Source of the DNA: Limnanthes douglasii subsp. nivea
Taxonomy: Eukaryota > Streptophyta > Magnoliopsida > Brassicales > Limnanthaceae
Direction of reading: 5' to 3'
NCBI GenBank assembly: GCA_036936605.1
Contig: JAUPFV010000002.1
Location: forward strand, 265,058,770-265,122,769
DNA length: 64,000 nucleotides
Positions within the stretch are counted from its first letter, which is position 1. Each line of letters begins with the position of its first letter. Under the pieces are notes generated by a model. The model did no database searches and had not been told where the DNA came from. It was given only the letters and a program-made list of their open reading frames with translations. Below are positions 44,319 to 54,400 of the stretch, one piece after another. The position numbers and the translations under genes were made by a program.

Positions 44319-44730
44319 TGAAGAGTTTCAGGAAAGTCCAGGGGTGATTATGCGATACGAGGATTACTTAGTGACAATTTAGTGATACAGAAATCTCTTA
44401 GTGTCAATTTTAGAGAGAGAAAGTGAGAGTTATTAGGTTAAGTAGAGAGAGAAAGTATCATATTATCCATCTCGGGATTTGTGAAGCGTGTGTGGTCCTT
44501 TTATAGTACAATTGCGGACCCCACACGCTTTAACTCCTGTTAATTACATCTTTTAGTCCCTACATTTTACTTTTCTCATATTCTGGCTACTTCTTTATAT
44601 AGCTTATACAATTTGGTCCTTACATAGTTTTCCCTATGCGTTTTCCTCCTATCATACTTTTTCTTTGCTATTTTCTCTTGTCATGTTTCTTCTTCACACT
44701 TTTCTCCTTGTCTTTTATTCTTCCTTATCA
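44319..44730 (-). repeat. 5' LTR of element 3
   Basis: 412 bp, partner of 33586-33997. The TATAAAAGG box reads at 44505-44497 on the - strand. This would be the promoter of the sense transcript. Confidence 0.92.
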
Positions 44731-44735
44731 AACTC

Positions 44736-44782
44736 TAAACGAAAATTACAAACTTACCCTCAGACAAAAATAAACCACATCA
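44736..44782 (+). repeat. 3' LTR of element 1, right part
   Basis: Last 47 bp of the LTR split by element 3, ending ACCACATCA. It is followed by the TAATC target duplication of element 1 (44783-44787). Together with 33214-33585 it totals 419 bp, equal to the 5' LTR. Confidence 0.9.
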
Positions 44783-44787
44783 TAATC

Positions 44788-44948
44788 AACATTTGTTTGT
44801 GTTTTGGAACATACTAAAGAGGTTAAAGTATATGTTAAAAACATGGAATTGAGAGCAATTTATATATGTATGACTCTGTTCTTCAAGTTGAAGAGGAAGT
44901 TAAACACTTAGAAAAAATATTCAAAAAGACTAATAACATAGAAGACAA
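44788..44948 (+). pseudogene. LINE ORF2 linker, continued after the gypsy insertion
   Basis: Continues the frame cut at 14606: LFVFWNILKRLKYMLKTWN, then Glu/Lys-rich LQVEEEVKHLEKIFKK. This is the usual stretch between endonuclease and RT in plant LINEs. It ends at an inverted-repeat element. Confidence 0.65.
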
Positions 44949-45008
44949 GTGTCAAACACCCATGACCAATCAATATTTTTAGCATGTTTTAGGCATTTGA
45001 TAAATTTT

Positions 45009-46470
45009 TCGCTAAAAACCCTTTGAGGTCATCAGTGTTTGACACATGTTGAAATCTTGCCACAACGGTTCTTTCGTCCCAAAACAGTTTACTGTTCTTT
45101 AAAAAATATTGCATACGGAATCATTGGCGTGTACCAATCAACCTGGTGATGACACATGTCACCCAAATATACTACATATTGTTACAAGTACGATCATTTA
45201 TTAATTTACACCTAAAATACCCTTTAATTTATTCTTTTTACTTTTTACTTTTACTTATTTACCTCTATATTTTTACCTCTTACATTTACTTTTTACTTTT
45301 ACTTATTTATAATTCTTCTCTTCTATAAAACCTAATTCTTCTCTCTATGCGTTGTTATGTTCTCTCTTTAAAACTCGTTCAATGATTTTTTTCACTTTTA
45401 TTACCAAACCACTTGTGAATCAAAATGATTCATTTTGAAATCCAGCCAAATAAATATTAAAAGCTGATCTTCACGATATTTTATGCCCTTAATTTGTGAT
45501 AAAAATAATGTATTAAAAAAATTACAAATGAAAACAGTAATTTTTATTTTTATTTTTTGTATACCAATCCTAATATAGATTGGGTAAAAGTGAGTTTCGA
45601 ATTTGTTATTCATTATCGAAACAAATGCATACAAATATAAATTTCAAAATCTAACAAAAACAAAACATAAAGAAGACTATTATCATAGATTAAATTTTAA
45701 GAAGAAAAAATAAAATAAAACTCTCTCAAACGTTTCGTTGAACAGTTCATTGACAGTGGTGATATTCAGTTCTCCTAGGAAATTTCATCGGCATTGGTGA
45801 TATTCACTTCTTCTAAAAGTTTTGAGATGGGTATTAATAATATATTATATATATTATAAAGTTCAAGAGAAAGAAAGAATGAGAGTAAAAGGATATGTAT
45901 GATGGCATTTAAGGACAAAAGATATCGTACAGATTAAAACTGGTTATATTATGCTTTTAATATTCATCTTGTTATATTTCAAAGTGAATCGGTATGACAA
46001 ATTTTAATATTCATCTTGCTAGATTTCAAAGTGGATGGGTATGACGACGTTTAATGTGCATCTTGCTAGTTTTAGAGAGAAGATAACAGTACAGAGCGAA
46101 ACATTAGGGTTTATAGAAGAGCATAATTAGTAAATAAGTAAAAGTATAAAGTAAATGTAAAATGTTAGAATATAAAGATAAATAAGTTCAAGTAAAAAAA
46201 TAAAAGTGACCCAAAAAGGTAAATGTTGAAGGTAAAAAGTAAAAAGAATAAAACAAAAAGTATTTTTGGTGTAAATTAATGAGTGACCGTATTTGTAACA
46301 TGGAATGGTATATTTGGATGACACATGTCATCACCATGTTAATTGGACACACGAGTGACCATATATACAACATTTTTAAAGAACAGTGACCCGTTTTTGG
46401 GGAAAAAAACCTTAGTAGCAAAAAATGTAATAGGTGTCAAACACTGGTGATCTCACATGGTTTTTAGGCT
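45009..46470. mobile_element. Element with long terminal inverted repeats (MULE-like or fold-back)
   Basis: The left arm (about 45010-45335) and the right arm (about 46110-46469) are inverted copies of each other. Both read inward CTAAAAACC, then CAGTGTTTGACAC, ACTGTTCTTTAAAAA, ACATG and TTTACACC words. Arms of ~350 bp with a ~750-bp non-coding centre suit a Mutator-like non-autonomous element. A 9-bp target duplication is not convincing. A stray inverted half-copy of the end (TGTCAAACACCCATGACC) sits at 44950. It interrupts the LINE. Confidence 0.6.
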
Positions 46471-47500
46471 AGATTGTCTTACTGTTCTTCTTAAAAATAA
46501 TAGAAGAAAACTTTGGTTTCAACATTCCTCTTCTAAGCATAAATAGCATTATAACCCATATATACGTTAATGCTACTAGTGAAATTAGACAAGAGAATCC
46601 TATATCCCCTATCCTATTCATTATAGTTGAAGAGTATCTGATTAGAGTCTTGAAAATGTGGTTTGAGTTGAGGAAAAAGATGGCATTTAAGACAAGAAGT
46701 TCTAAGGTGATCTCTTGTTTAGCCTTCGCAGATGATCTGATCATCTTTATGAATGACTTTACCAATAATGTAGATAGACTTGGGGATTTCTTATAGCAAT
46801 ACCAATACCTATATGGACAGACTAACAATAAGAAAAAAACAAAAGTTATTACATTTAATATTTTTTCTCAATCCATAACTTCTATACTTGGTTCTCAATT
46901 TTGATTTCAAACTGGAAATTTGCTCATATCTTGTATGGAAATTACTATTAACTCCAGCAATAAAGCTAGCAACTATGAAGTCTTAATATCTAAGATTATG
47001 AATAAGATATTGAAATGGGAAAGAAGCATATATCATTTGGTGGTAGATTGACCTTATTAAGTTTGTCCTAATGTCTCTCTTTATATACTGTATTTAATCT
47101 TGTATTTTATCAAAAGTTGTTATATAAATAATAAAGAGATTGTTTAATAATTTTCTTTGGGGATCTAGTGGTGATGCTAACACAAATAAATGAACTAATT
47201 CGGGAAATCTATATAGACCATACGAAGAAGATGGCCTCAATCTTGGGAAAATTAAAGACCTTCAAGACCCATTTTCTTGTAAGATCTTGTACAACTTTAG
47301 GGAACAAAAAACATTATGGTCCAATTATATGAGTAATATATACTGCAAGGATAAACATAATTTGCAAGTCAAATATGAAAAGCACCAATCCAGATCTTGG
47401 AAAATACAAATGGATATAAGAGAAATTGTTGAGGATTATATTGACTATAATATTGGCAATAGAGATGTTGAGTTTTGGCTCTAAGGATGGTGTAAAACTA
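46471..47500 (+). pseudogene. LINE ORF2 reverse transcriptase remnant
   Basis: + strand reading near 46580: QENPISPILFIIVEEYLIR, matching the GLRQGDPLSPLLF region, then VISCLAFADDLIIF with the catalytic Asp pair (F-A-D-D) near 46735. Then the thumb-like part (YQYLYGQTNNKKKT). An open piece at 47287-47484 ends DYNIGNRDVEFWL. The RT fingers region is missing here, presumably lost beside the inverted-repeat element. Many stops. Confidence 0.7.
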
Positions 47501-48540
47501 CTTATTTCATAAAGTTATCTTATAAAGAAGAGAACAACTGACATTCGATAGAAAATGTTAATTGTTATTGGAATACTGATGGATGAAATCTTAAAAAATT
47601 AAATAAGTGTGTATCAGTTGATTATATTCTACAAAGGAGAAATTTTACAATAGTTTCTAAATATCAGTTTTGTGATAGCTCATAGACCCTCAAGCACTTG
47701 TTTGTTTCATGCGATACTACGTGGGATTTTTTGAAATATTCTGGCTAGTTATTCAAGATTAGCATAGACAAGCATATGATCATTGCTCACGTGATTAGAT
47801 ACTGGTATTGGTCTACTAACAAGGTTGTGCGTATTAAGACTATAATTTCCCTTATCATATGGTGGACAATCTGGAGAGCCGGAAATAAAGCTAAGCATGA
47901 AAATTATATCAATTCTTCTATTAAGATAATCAACCATATTAAGCATATTATCGGGTTTGTACCATGCCAACTTTTTCAAGAGGAGTCACTGGACAAATGA
48001 GTATGTGGCAGCTTCTGATCTTGGATGTTATAATCACTTATCCAAGGAAAGAAGATGCATTATTTATAACCGGTTCCCTCTATCTTCAAACAGATATAAA
48101 CTAAATGTGGATGTATGTTGTAGAACTAATGGGGAAGCCAGTGGTGGTGGACTGATGAGGGATCAAAACAGTAAGGTTACAGTTGGTTTTGGTAGGCTCT
48201 ATGGGAAGATAACTCCTATATCGGCTAAAAGTAGGCTTTAGTAGACGACTTTTTTGCTATGTAAGAATCTAAATATCAACAAGTTGGATATTGAAACTGA
48301 CTCTCTAATTCTAGTTGAGATGTTGAGCAATGGTTTATGGAACCTCTTCTAAGGTGTTGTAGGAAACTAATCAACTCTAATATGAATATAACTCATATAT
48401 CTAGAATTCAAAATAAGGCAGTTGGCTAGCTTTCCAAATGGACTATAAATTCAAAATGAAATCATGTTACAATCACAATAAGTTACCAAATCATTTTAGG
48501 ATTTTTGTCATGTTCGAAAGCCTAAGATTATGATATATAG
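47501..48540 (+). pseudogene. LINE zf-RVT and RNase H remnant
   Basis: Near 47635 the zf-RVT-like stretch RRNFTIVSKYQFCDSS-TLKHLFVSC. An open piece at 47776-48000 includes IISLIIWWTIWRAGNKAKHE. RNase H follows near 48090: YKLNVDVCCRTNGEASGGGLMRD and, after a frame change, LDIETDSLILVEML. The first and last acidic residues are present; the AEARA Glu is lost (SAKSR). A C-terminal RNase H is known in a subset of plant L1 elements. The end of the LINE is not marked by a clear poly(A). Confidence 0.65.
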
Positions 48541-49799
48541 GGATTGAGGACTAATTCATTGGTAAAGTTAAAAAGTTTTTTTATGGTACTAACAATTAAA
48601 GCATGTATTACTTGATTTACATTCTTCCGGAAAGCAGAATTGCAGGTCTTTGCAGGAATCAGTTGAATTACGGGCCTTGTGCATTTTGCGCTCTACTATC
48701 ATCAGCAAACAAGATGGAATGATGGAAATATGGATCTACCATTTTCAAAGAAATGAATCACTCTGAAACCAAAATCAATTACTTCATCATATTTTGTATC
48801 GGAATCATTTGGTACACCACTGGAAGCATTTTTCGTAAGAAAATCTGGAAGCTGAACTAAATAACATAAAAATGAATCAAATTGGTTCTCTGTATACTTT
48901 TTGAACAAAAGATGGAATCAAAGCTAGGAACTTTTATTGGGATACTGAGTAGATTTTCAATTTTTTTTTTATCTATTATGGAGCGTCTTCCTTGTATCAT
49001 TTTTACGTTAATTTTTGTATTAGAAATTACAAATAAACTCTTTGCTACTAATACTTGAAATACATGTATTACTATCTGACAATTTAATCTTACAGTTTAT
49101 AGTTTAATCAGATGGAGAGGAAAGAAGCGATGGTGAACAGTTTTACCAGTTTGACTTCTTTTCATCCGACGACTCTACATAATCAAAAACCAAAGACTAC
49201 GCAAAAAAAATTCTCGCAACCTTAATTCGTTGTTTCACTCTCTAAAATCTGAAATTCTTTACAGTGCCAATCTTTACCATCTGGGATTGATTCACGTAGA
49301 TGTTGATTAAGTGAAATAAAAAATTTACCAAAATAGCAAGTAGATCTGTGTGGTTTGGAAAAATAAAAAAGCTAAATTTAAGTAAGCGTGAGACGGTTTG
49401 AATTGGTACTGTACGGAAGAGGATAACAATATCGTAACTCTAGAAATGTGTCTGAAGAACTGCTTTTACTAATACTTGGGCCTAACTTAAGATATTGAAC
49501 AGGTTAGTACAATGGATTATGAATCCATACAAAATCACTCAAAAAATAGATAGATGCATACACTACCAGCAAATTAGTACAAATTATTAGGTTTGCGTAA
49601 TTTCGTTTATTTTTAATAAATCTGGTTTGAATTTAAAAAAAATCCATTATTTTGAATACCTAAGAGGAAGCACAAGGGATATAACCGCTGACACAACTGG
49701 ACCGACCTTCATATTAATAAATTCATACGGATTCATTGCAACAGTATAGAAGCATCAAACGATATTAAATACTCACCGTTCCACGTTACCCTTTAGTTA
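48541..49799. other. Intergenic region upstream of the U-box gene
   Basis: No gene can be supported. On the - strand 48908-48702 an exon-like open stretch (LPDFLTKNASSGVPNDSDTK) follows a possible acceptor TTATTTAG, but no family was recognised and it may be chance. The rest is AT-rich. The last few hundred bases belong to the promoter of the U-box gene. Confidence 0.35.
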
Positions 49800-49867
49800 A
49801 TGTCGGCTGCACTTATTCACGTACTCCATAAAATAATTCACATACCCAATCCCCATTATTCAAGTAC

Positions 49868-50023
49868 CACGTGTCGCGGTCTAATTAGCTCCACGAAGAA
49901 CCATAAACGAAGCAGCATTTCCCCTCTTTGGCTTTATCCTCCTCGCCCACGTGTACGCGCTGCTAAATCCCTTCACTTCAGTATCCAACGACCTAATCTT
50001 CAAGTTGCATATCAACACGTGTC
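49868..50023 (+). promoter_or_regulatory. Three CACGTG (ABRE/G-box) motifs
   Basis: CCACGTGTCGCGG at 49868, CCACGTGTACGCG at 49948 and ACACGTGTC at 50016, all within 290 bp of the start codon. ACGTG cores next to CGCG-type coupling sequence are typical ABA-response elements bound by bZIP factors. PUB18/PUB19 of Arabidopsis are ABA- and drought-responsive, which fits. The sequence shows the motifs; activity is inference. Confidence 0.6.
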
Positions 50024-50040
50024 ATCAATAACATGCTGTA

Positions 50041-50050
50041 TATTTATATA
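50041..50050 (+). promoter_or_regulatory. TATA box of the U-box gene
   Basis: TATTTATATA, about 110 bp before the ATG and 20 bp after the last CACGTG motif. It predicts a transcript start near 50075-50085. Confidence 0.5.
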
Positions 50051-50159
50051 CGCGCAACTGCTGCTTAACAAACAAATATCTAAACACAGAAAAAGTAAAG
50101 AAAACAAGAACAAAATCTACTCTGCTTACCTTTTTTGCTTTTACTTCAGTATCTGATAA

Positions 50160-52223
50160 ATGATCCACAATAAACAAATCCGTTCGGCTCGTCGGATCTT
50201 TTCGTTCCCGGCGATGAATCCGCATGAATCTATATCTTCGGCGACGCGACTTGATTCGCTTATCGATCTAGCTCACAGAATCTGCAGTTTCAAATCGAGA
50301 TTGTTTTTCACGAACAAAAGAGACGTCCGCCAAACCTTTCGTCATGTCGATAACCTTCTCGTTATTCTTCAGGAGATTCGCTCGTCTTCGTCTGGTTTAC
50401 CGGTGTCGGTGGTTCTAAGCTTGTCTGAGCTCCATCTGAACTTCCAGAAGATTTTGTATCTGTTGGAGGATTGCACTCGTGACGGCGCTAGGTTATGGAT
50501 TCTGATGAACTCTGCTCGGGTCAACAGTTATTTCGTATCGATTATCCGGTCCATTGCTACCGGTCTCGTAGTTTTCCCTTTCGGAGATGTTGATTTGCCG
50601 ATAGAAATCAGCGAATTGACAGAGCTAGTTACGAGACAAGCATCGGAAGCGAGAAGCGGAGTCGAATCTGACGATAACCTGGCGATAAACGCAGTTAACC
50701 GTATTTTGACCCGATTCGAAACCGGATGTGAACCGGATCAAACCGAAGTCATTATGGTGTTGGATTATCTCGGGATTAGTAAATGGAGCGACTGTAACAA
50801 GGAAATCAAGTTCTTAGAGGCAGAGATTCAATCTAACTTCTTAAACACGGATAAGAAAATCGAATCGAGTCTGTCGGTTAGTAGCTTATCGGCTTTCATG
50901 TCGTATTGTAGATGTGTGATCATCGTTTCCGTCGATAGCGAAGTGGAAAATTCTCAAATTCGCAGAAATTGCGATGTTCTTCGCGGTTTAAATCCCGATG
51001 ATTTCCGGTGTCCAATTTCACTCGAATTGATGACGGAGCCTGTCACGATATCGACCGGACACACTTACGATCGAGCTTCGCTATCGAGATGGTTCAAATC
51101 AGGGAACCATACCTGTCCCAAAACAGGAGAGAAGCTAACGAGCACAGAGCTCGTCCCAAATCTAGTCCTCAAGAGCTTAATCCACCAATTCTGTACAGAA
51201 AATGACATTGTTTTGGGTGTGGATTCGAATCGGAAGAAGAATCCAAAAAAGATTATCAGTGAGAGTTCGGCATCAGAAGGAGCCATGGAGATGATTGCAT
51301 TGTTCATAGCTGAAAAGCTTGCAATTGGAAGCTGTGAAGAGATCGACAAAGCTGCTCTCGAGGTTAGGATTCTTACGAAAACAAGCGTTTTTAACAGGTC
51401 TTGTTTAGTCGAATCAGGGACGATAAAATCTCTGTTGAAACTTTTGCCTTCTACAAATTCGAGATTTCAAGATAACTCAATGGCTTCTCTGCTGAATCTA
51501 TCGAAAAATCCAGATGCGAAAACGATAATTGTTGATAATCGTGGGCTGGATTCGATTGTGTTTGTTTTGAACAATGGATTAAAACCAGAAACGAAACAAC
51601 ACGCAGCAGCCACGTTGTTTTACCTTGCTTCGGTAGAAGACTATAGCAGATTAATCGGTGAAATCCCAAACTCCATACCCGGATTAGTCAAGCTTCTTAG
51701 TACTAATTCCAGCGATGATCGAGCCAGAAGAAACGCATTAGTAGCAATTTTTGGTCTACTAACGCATCCCTCTAACCACTGGCGTGTTCTAGCAGCTAAT
51801 GCTGTCCCTGTGTTAATAGAGATCATAAAATCTTCAGAGCGGGACGATCTAATAACAGATTCGCTCGCGATCTTATCGAGTTTAGCAGAAAAACCAGACG
51901 GATTCATTGCGATTATTCGGCGTGGAGGATTGAATCTTGCTGTGAAAACTCTGGATTCATGCTCATCAATTATTGGAAAAGAATACTGTGTTTCTCTATT
52001 GCTTGCTATGTGCAACAACGGGGGTGCTGATGTAGTTGGTGCCTTGGTGAAGATTCAGTCACTAATGGGATCTTTGTATTCCTTAGTCGATGAAGGAACT
52101 GCTCGAGCTGGTAAAAAATCAAGTGCTCTTATTCGACTTCTTCATGGATATTACGAAAAAAATTCGTCTTCAAGGTCGATCCGTCCTGTTGTATTACAAG
52201 AAAGGTTTGTTCATGCTTGGTGA
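50160..52223 (+). CDS. PUB18/19-like: U-box E3 ubiquitin ligase with ARM repeats, PUB18/PUB19 type
   Basis: 687 codons, one exon, intact. N-terminal PUB domain (about residues 20-260: LDSLIDLAHRICSFKSRLFF, SELHLNFQKILYLLEDC, LDYLGISKWSDCNKEIKFLE) of unknown structure type. U-box at about 278-352 (FRCPISLELMTEPVTISTGHTYDRASLSRWF, then TCPKTGEKL) recruits the E2 enzyme. ARM repeats from ~375 to the end bind substrate. Length and start (MIHNKQIRSARRIFSFPAM) match Arabidopsis PUB18/PUB19, cytosolic or exocyst-linked negative regulators of ABA and drought responses. There are two Met near the start; the first is chosen because the family starts there. Which paralogue it is cannot be told. From 51834 the 3' end is duplicated at 57313. 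Confidence 0.93.
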   Translation: MIHNKQIRSARRIFSFPAMNPHESISSATRLDSLIDLAHRICSFKSRLFFTNKRDVRQTFRHVDNLLVILQEIRSSSSGLPVSVVLSLSELHLNFQKILYLLEDCTRDGARLWILMNSARVNSYFVSIIRSIATGLVVFPFGDVDLPIEISELTELVTRQASEARSGVESDDNLAINAVNRILTRFETGCEPDQTEVIMVLDYLGISKWSDCNKEIKFLEAEIQSNFLNTDKKIESSLSVSSLSAFMSYCRCVIIVSVDSEVENSQIRRNCDVLRGLNPDDFRCPISLELMTEPVTISTGHTYDRASLSRWFKSGNHTCPKTGEKLTSTELVPNLVLKSLIHQFCTENDIVLGVDSNRKKNPKKIISESSASEGAMEMIALFIAEKLAIGSCEEIDKAALEVRILTKTSVFNRSCLVESGTIKSLLKLLPSTNSRFQDNSMASLLNLSKNPDAKTIIVDNRGLDSIVFVLNNGLKPETKQHAAATLFYLASVEDYSRLIGEIPNSIPGLVKLLSTNSSDDRARRNALVAIFGLLTHPSNHWRVLAANAVPVLIEIIKSSERDDLITDSLAILSSLAEKPDGFIAIIRRGGLNLAVKTLDSCSSIIGKEYCVSLLLAMCNNGGADVVGALVKIQSLMGSLYSLVDEGTARAGKKSSALIRLLHGYYEKNSSSRSIRPVVLQERFVHAW

Positions 52224-52499
52224 AAGAAAAACCCTCGACTTTTTTAGAGGGTTTTGTTTGTCAAGTTTTTTTTTTCTGATGGTTCGATTCTTAGCTCGGT
52301 TCCAAAAACAACTAATGATCGTGTTGGCTTCTAAATTTTTAGCGCGAAGCTTGGTACAGATTGTAGACTCTTGTGAATTTTTTAGCATATGATGTATACT
52401 GTTAATTGTATATCAATAAGATTTGTGTAAATAATGTTCAAATGTATGAGTTTATGATTGGCTTTATGTAACCCAACAACGAATTCTGTATCAACAAAA
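52224..52499 (+). other. 3' untranslated region of the U-box gene
   Basis: Holds a hairpin AACCCTCGACTTTTTTAGAGGGTTT at 52230-52254 and a 10-T run at 52266, with AATAAG near 52415 as a possible poly(A) signal. All of it is identical to 57703-57978. The small frames here on either strand are not genes. Confidence 0.5.
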
Positions 52500-54392
52500 T
52501 ACCTAAAGTTTCGTTTAATACCATATTGTACCAACCGGGACTAAATATAGTCCATGATGCAAATGGAACTAAGTTTTGTCATTGTTTGTTTGATGTACTT
52601 ACAAAAAGCTCTAAACTTGGTGTTAAGTTTATCCATGTCCTTCAAAATTTATGTGTGTTAACAGCACTATAATAAAATCAAATGAACATGATTGTTGTGT
52701 TGCAAATTACTGGGAGGTAAATTGTCTTTCTTTTTAATATGAATTAGTCATAATGTTAGATTGCTATGTAAAGTTCAGAAACTGCACAGGAGCAGCAAAC
52801 ATTTTGGTTATTGTTTACGACACCTTCCATGTCTCTGCGGTACAGTGGGCCCTCCAAGGATGCTCTTGCATATGTCGAATGGTTGAAAAAAGATGATAAG
52901 ACTTTTTGACTCGTGTATCTTGTTTTTGGTGTATTTTTAGCCTGAGATTCTGTGAGGTGATGAATAATTTGATGTTCTGAAGTTCACGATTTCGTTCATA
53001 GATATGTGTTATGACCTTTTGTATACCATTTGATAGAAGATTTGTGTACAGGTGGGTGGATGGTGCAGCAATAGCCATCCTCCACAGCATGGATTCTGCA
53101 CATTCAGATTTAAATGATGCTGACAACGGAGGCCAATACACAGTCAAACACTCATGAGGCAATACACTAGCTATGCTAAGGTTATATTCTTATTGGCATT
53201 GTATTTGTTTAGTCAATGAGACAGTGCCTGTCCTTTTTTCAGCCATATGCATTGCACACTTTTATTAGAGATGCTGAAATTGGGCTGTTTTATGTATAAT
53301 GGCGTAAAGTATGTAATTATAGTTGGAAATTTTCCGATTTTACAAAGTATTGCAGGTATCTAAAGAAACCCGGACTTGTTATACTCTTTTGTGTTTGGCA
53401 GAATCAAGTTCATCTTTGAATAGATATTTTGCTGTTTGTTGATGGCTTAGTTTTTCTTGCTGTCAGATATATGGATGGGGACATAGTTACTGTCTTGTTC
53501 AAGGCATCGTCTATCATATCACTCTTACAGGGGTCTAAAGTGGCTGCTGTCTCGGTATCTTCGTCGAAAGAGATTGTGGTGGATCGATGAGGGGCACCGT
53601 CTAGTGGTGGTGATACTGATAGCTTTGGCTGGGGTTGAATCCAGCAGCAAAACCAGCTTGTTCAAAAATGTTGAATTTATGTTAAGAGGATGTAAAGGCT
53701 GCACTCATGGCTTTGGCCGAGCCCAGATCGATCCATTCGGCTTCAATGCCTCCCGCCCTTGATGTTGGTGTTATTGCTGCTGCTTTCCTTTGCCTCCTTT
53801 GTGATTTTGGCGAATTCCACTAAAAGCCCATCAAATGTTGGAACCATGTCAATAGACCAGGTTTGTTTTCTTCACAATAGTTTTAGTTTTGCCTTTTGTA
53901 TTAGTTATTCTGTTTGTCGATCACTTCTTAGGTGGCCATGTGCAAAACCTGATATGGAGCAAGGCTTACTCCTTAAACAACTTGTAGATGGCACCACGGC
54001 AATAAGTGGCATATACCTGTGACTTTATAATTGCTACAGCTACCAGAACTTAAACAGCAATTACAGAATCAATCTCAAGGCCGGCCTAATGATAAAAGCA
54101 TCATTGATATATTCAATCTCATGACTGACCCAATGATAAGTACAATAGTTGTTACAATAATGATTTTGGAGTTTTTCTTTTACTTTAGCACTTGGAAAAA
54201 TAAGAAAACTTATTTTGCAAAAATGGTACTTATGATAATAAAAAGGAAAACATATTTGTGAAAATGAGTACAGAACTTGAGAACTAACGGCTTTAAAAAG
54301 GAAAATGTGAAAATAAGAACAAAGCATGTAAATAAATACAAAACGATTGTGGAAACACCTGAAAATAGATTTGCAGAGATAAATGCAAAAGG
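52500..54392 (+). pseudogene. Exon-like relic of an unrecognised gene
   Basis: Short exon-like stretches in + orientation: FTTPSMSLRYSGPSKDALAYVEWLKKDD near 52830, WVDGAAIAILHSMDSAHSDL near 53055, MDGDIVTVLFKASSIISLLQGSKVAAVSV near 53475, a Gly/Cys-rich stretch ending at 53760, and LPELKQQLQNQSQGRPNDKSIIDIF near 54035. Splice-like CAG/GT edges flank several (for example GTTTGT at 53862 to TTCTTAG at 53932). Frames do not connect and stops intervene. The same pieces recur in unit 2 with about 3% change. I do not recognise the family. Confidence 0.4.
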
Positions 54393-54400
54393 CTTGTGAT

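Larger units (their letters stand above)
33586..44730 (-). mobile_element. Element 3: Tat-type gypsy retrotransposon in the 3' LTR of element 1
   Basis: 11145 bp, flanked by AACTC at 33581-33585 and 44731-44735. LTRs of 412 bp at each end differ at about 8 sites (~2%), so it is the youngest of the three. Read on the - strand: 5' LTR (44730-44319), primer site, gag, PR, RT, RH, aRH, IN, a tandem-repeat region, then an antisense gene on the + strand, polypurine tract and 3' LTR. It belongs to a different subfamily from elements 1 and 2, with an unrelated LTR and another primer site. All frames carry stops or frameshifts. Confidence 0.92.
14607..44782 (+). mobile_element. Element 1: outer Tat-type gypsy retrotransposon, holding two nested elements
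   Basis: A complete insertion into the LINE, flanked by TAATC at 14602-14606 and 44783-44787. Its own sequence is 14607-15178, 25511-33585 and 44736-44782. The rest is element 2 (15179-25510) and element 3 (33586-44730, plus one copy of its AACTC target duplication). It has two 419-bp LTRs, a short leader with primer site, only the first ~80 bp of gag, then PR-RT-RH-aRH-IN and an antisense gene. LTRs differ at about 20 sites plus two 1-bp indels (~5%), so it is older than element 3. Most of gag is missing, so it could not make particles on its own. Confidence 0.9.

Noticed and set aside
52090..52392. 100-codon + strand frame overlapping the U-box gene end
   Set aside because: Different frame from the gene, with a hydrophobic tail made by the AT-rich 3' UTR; its copy at 57569 is identical only because the whole tract is.
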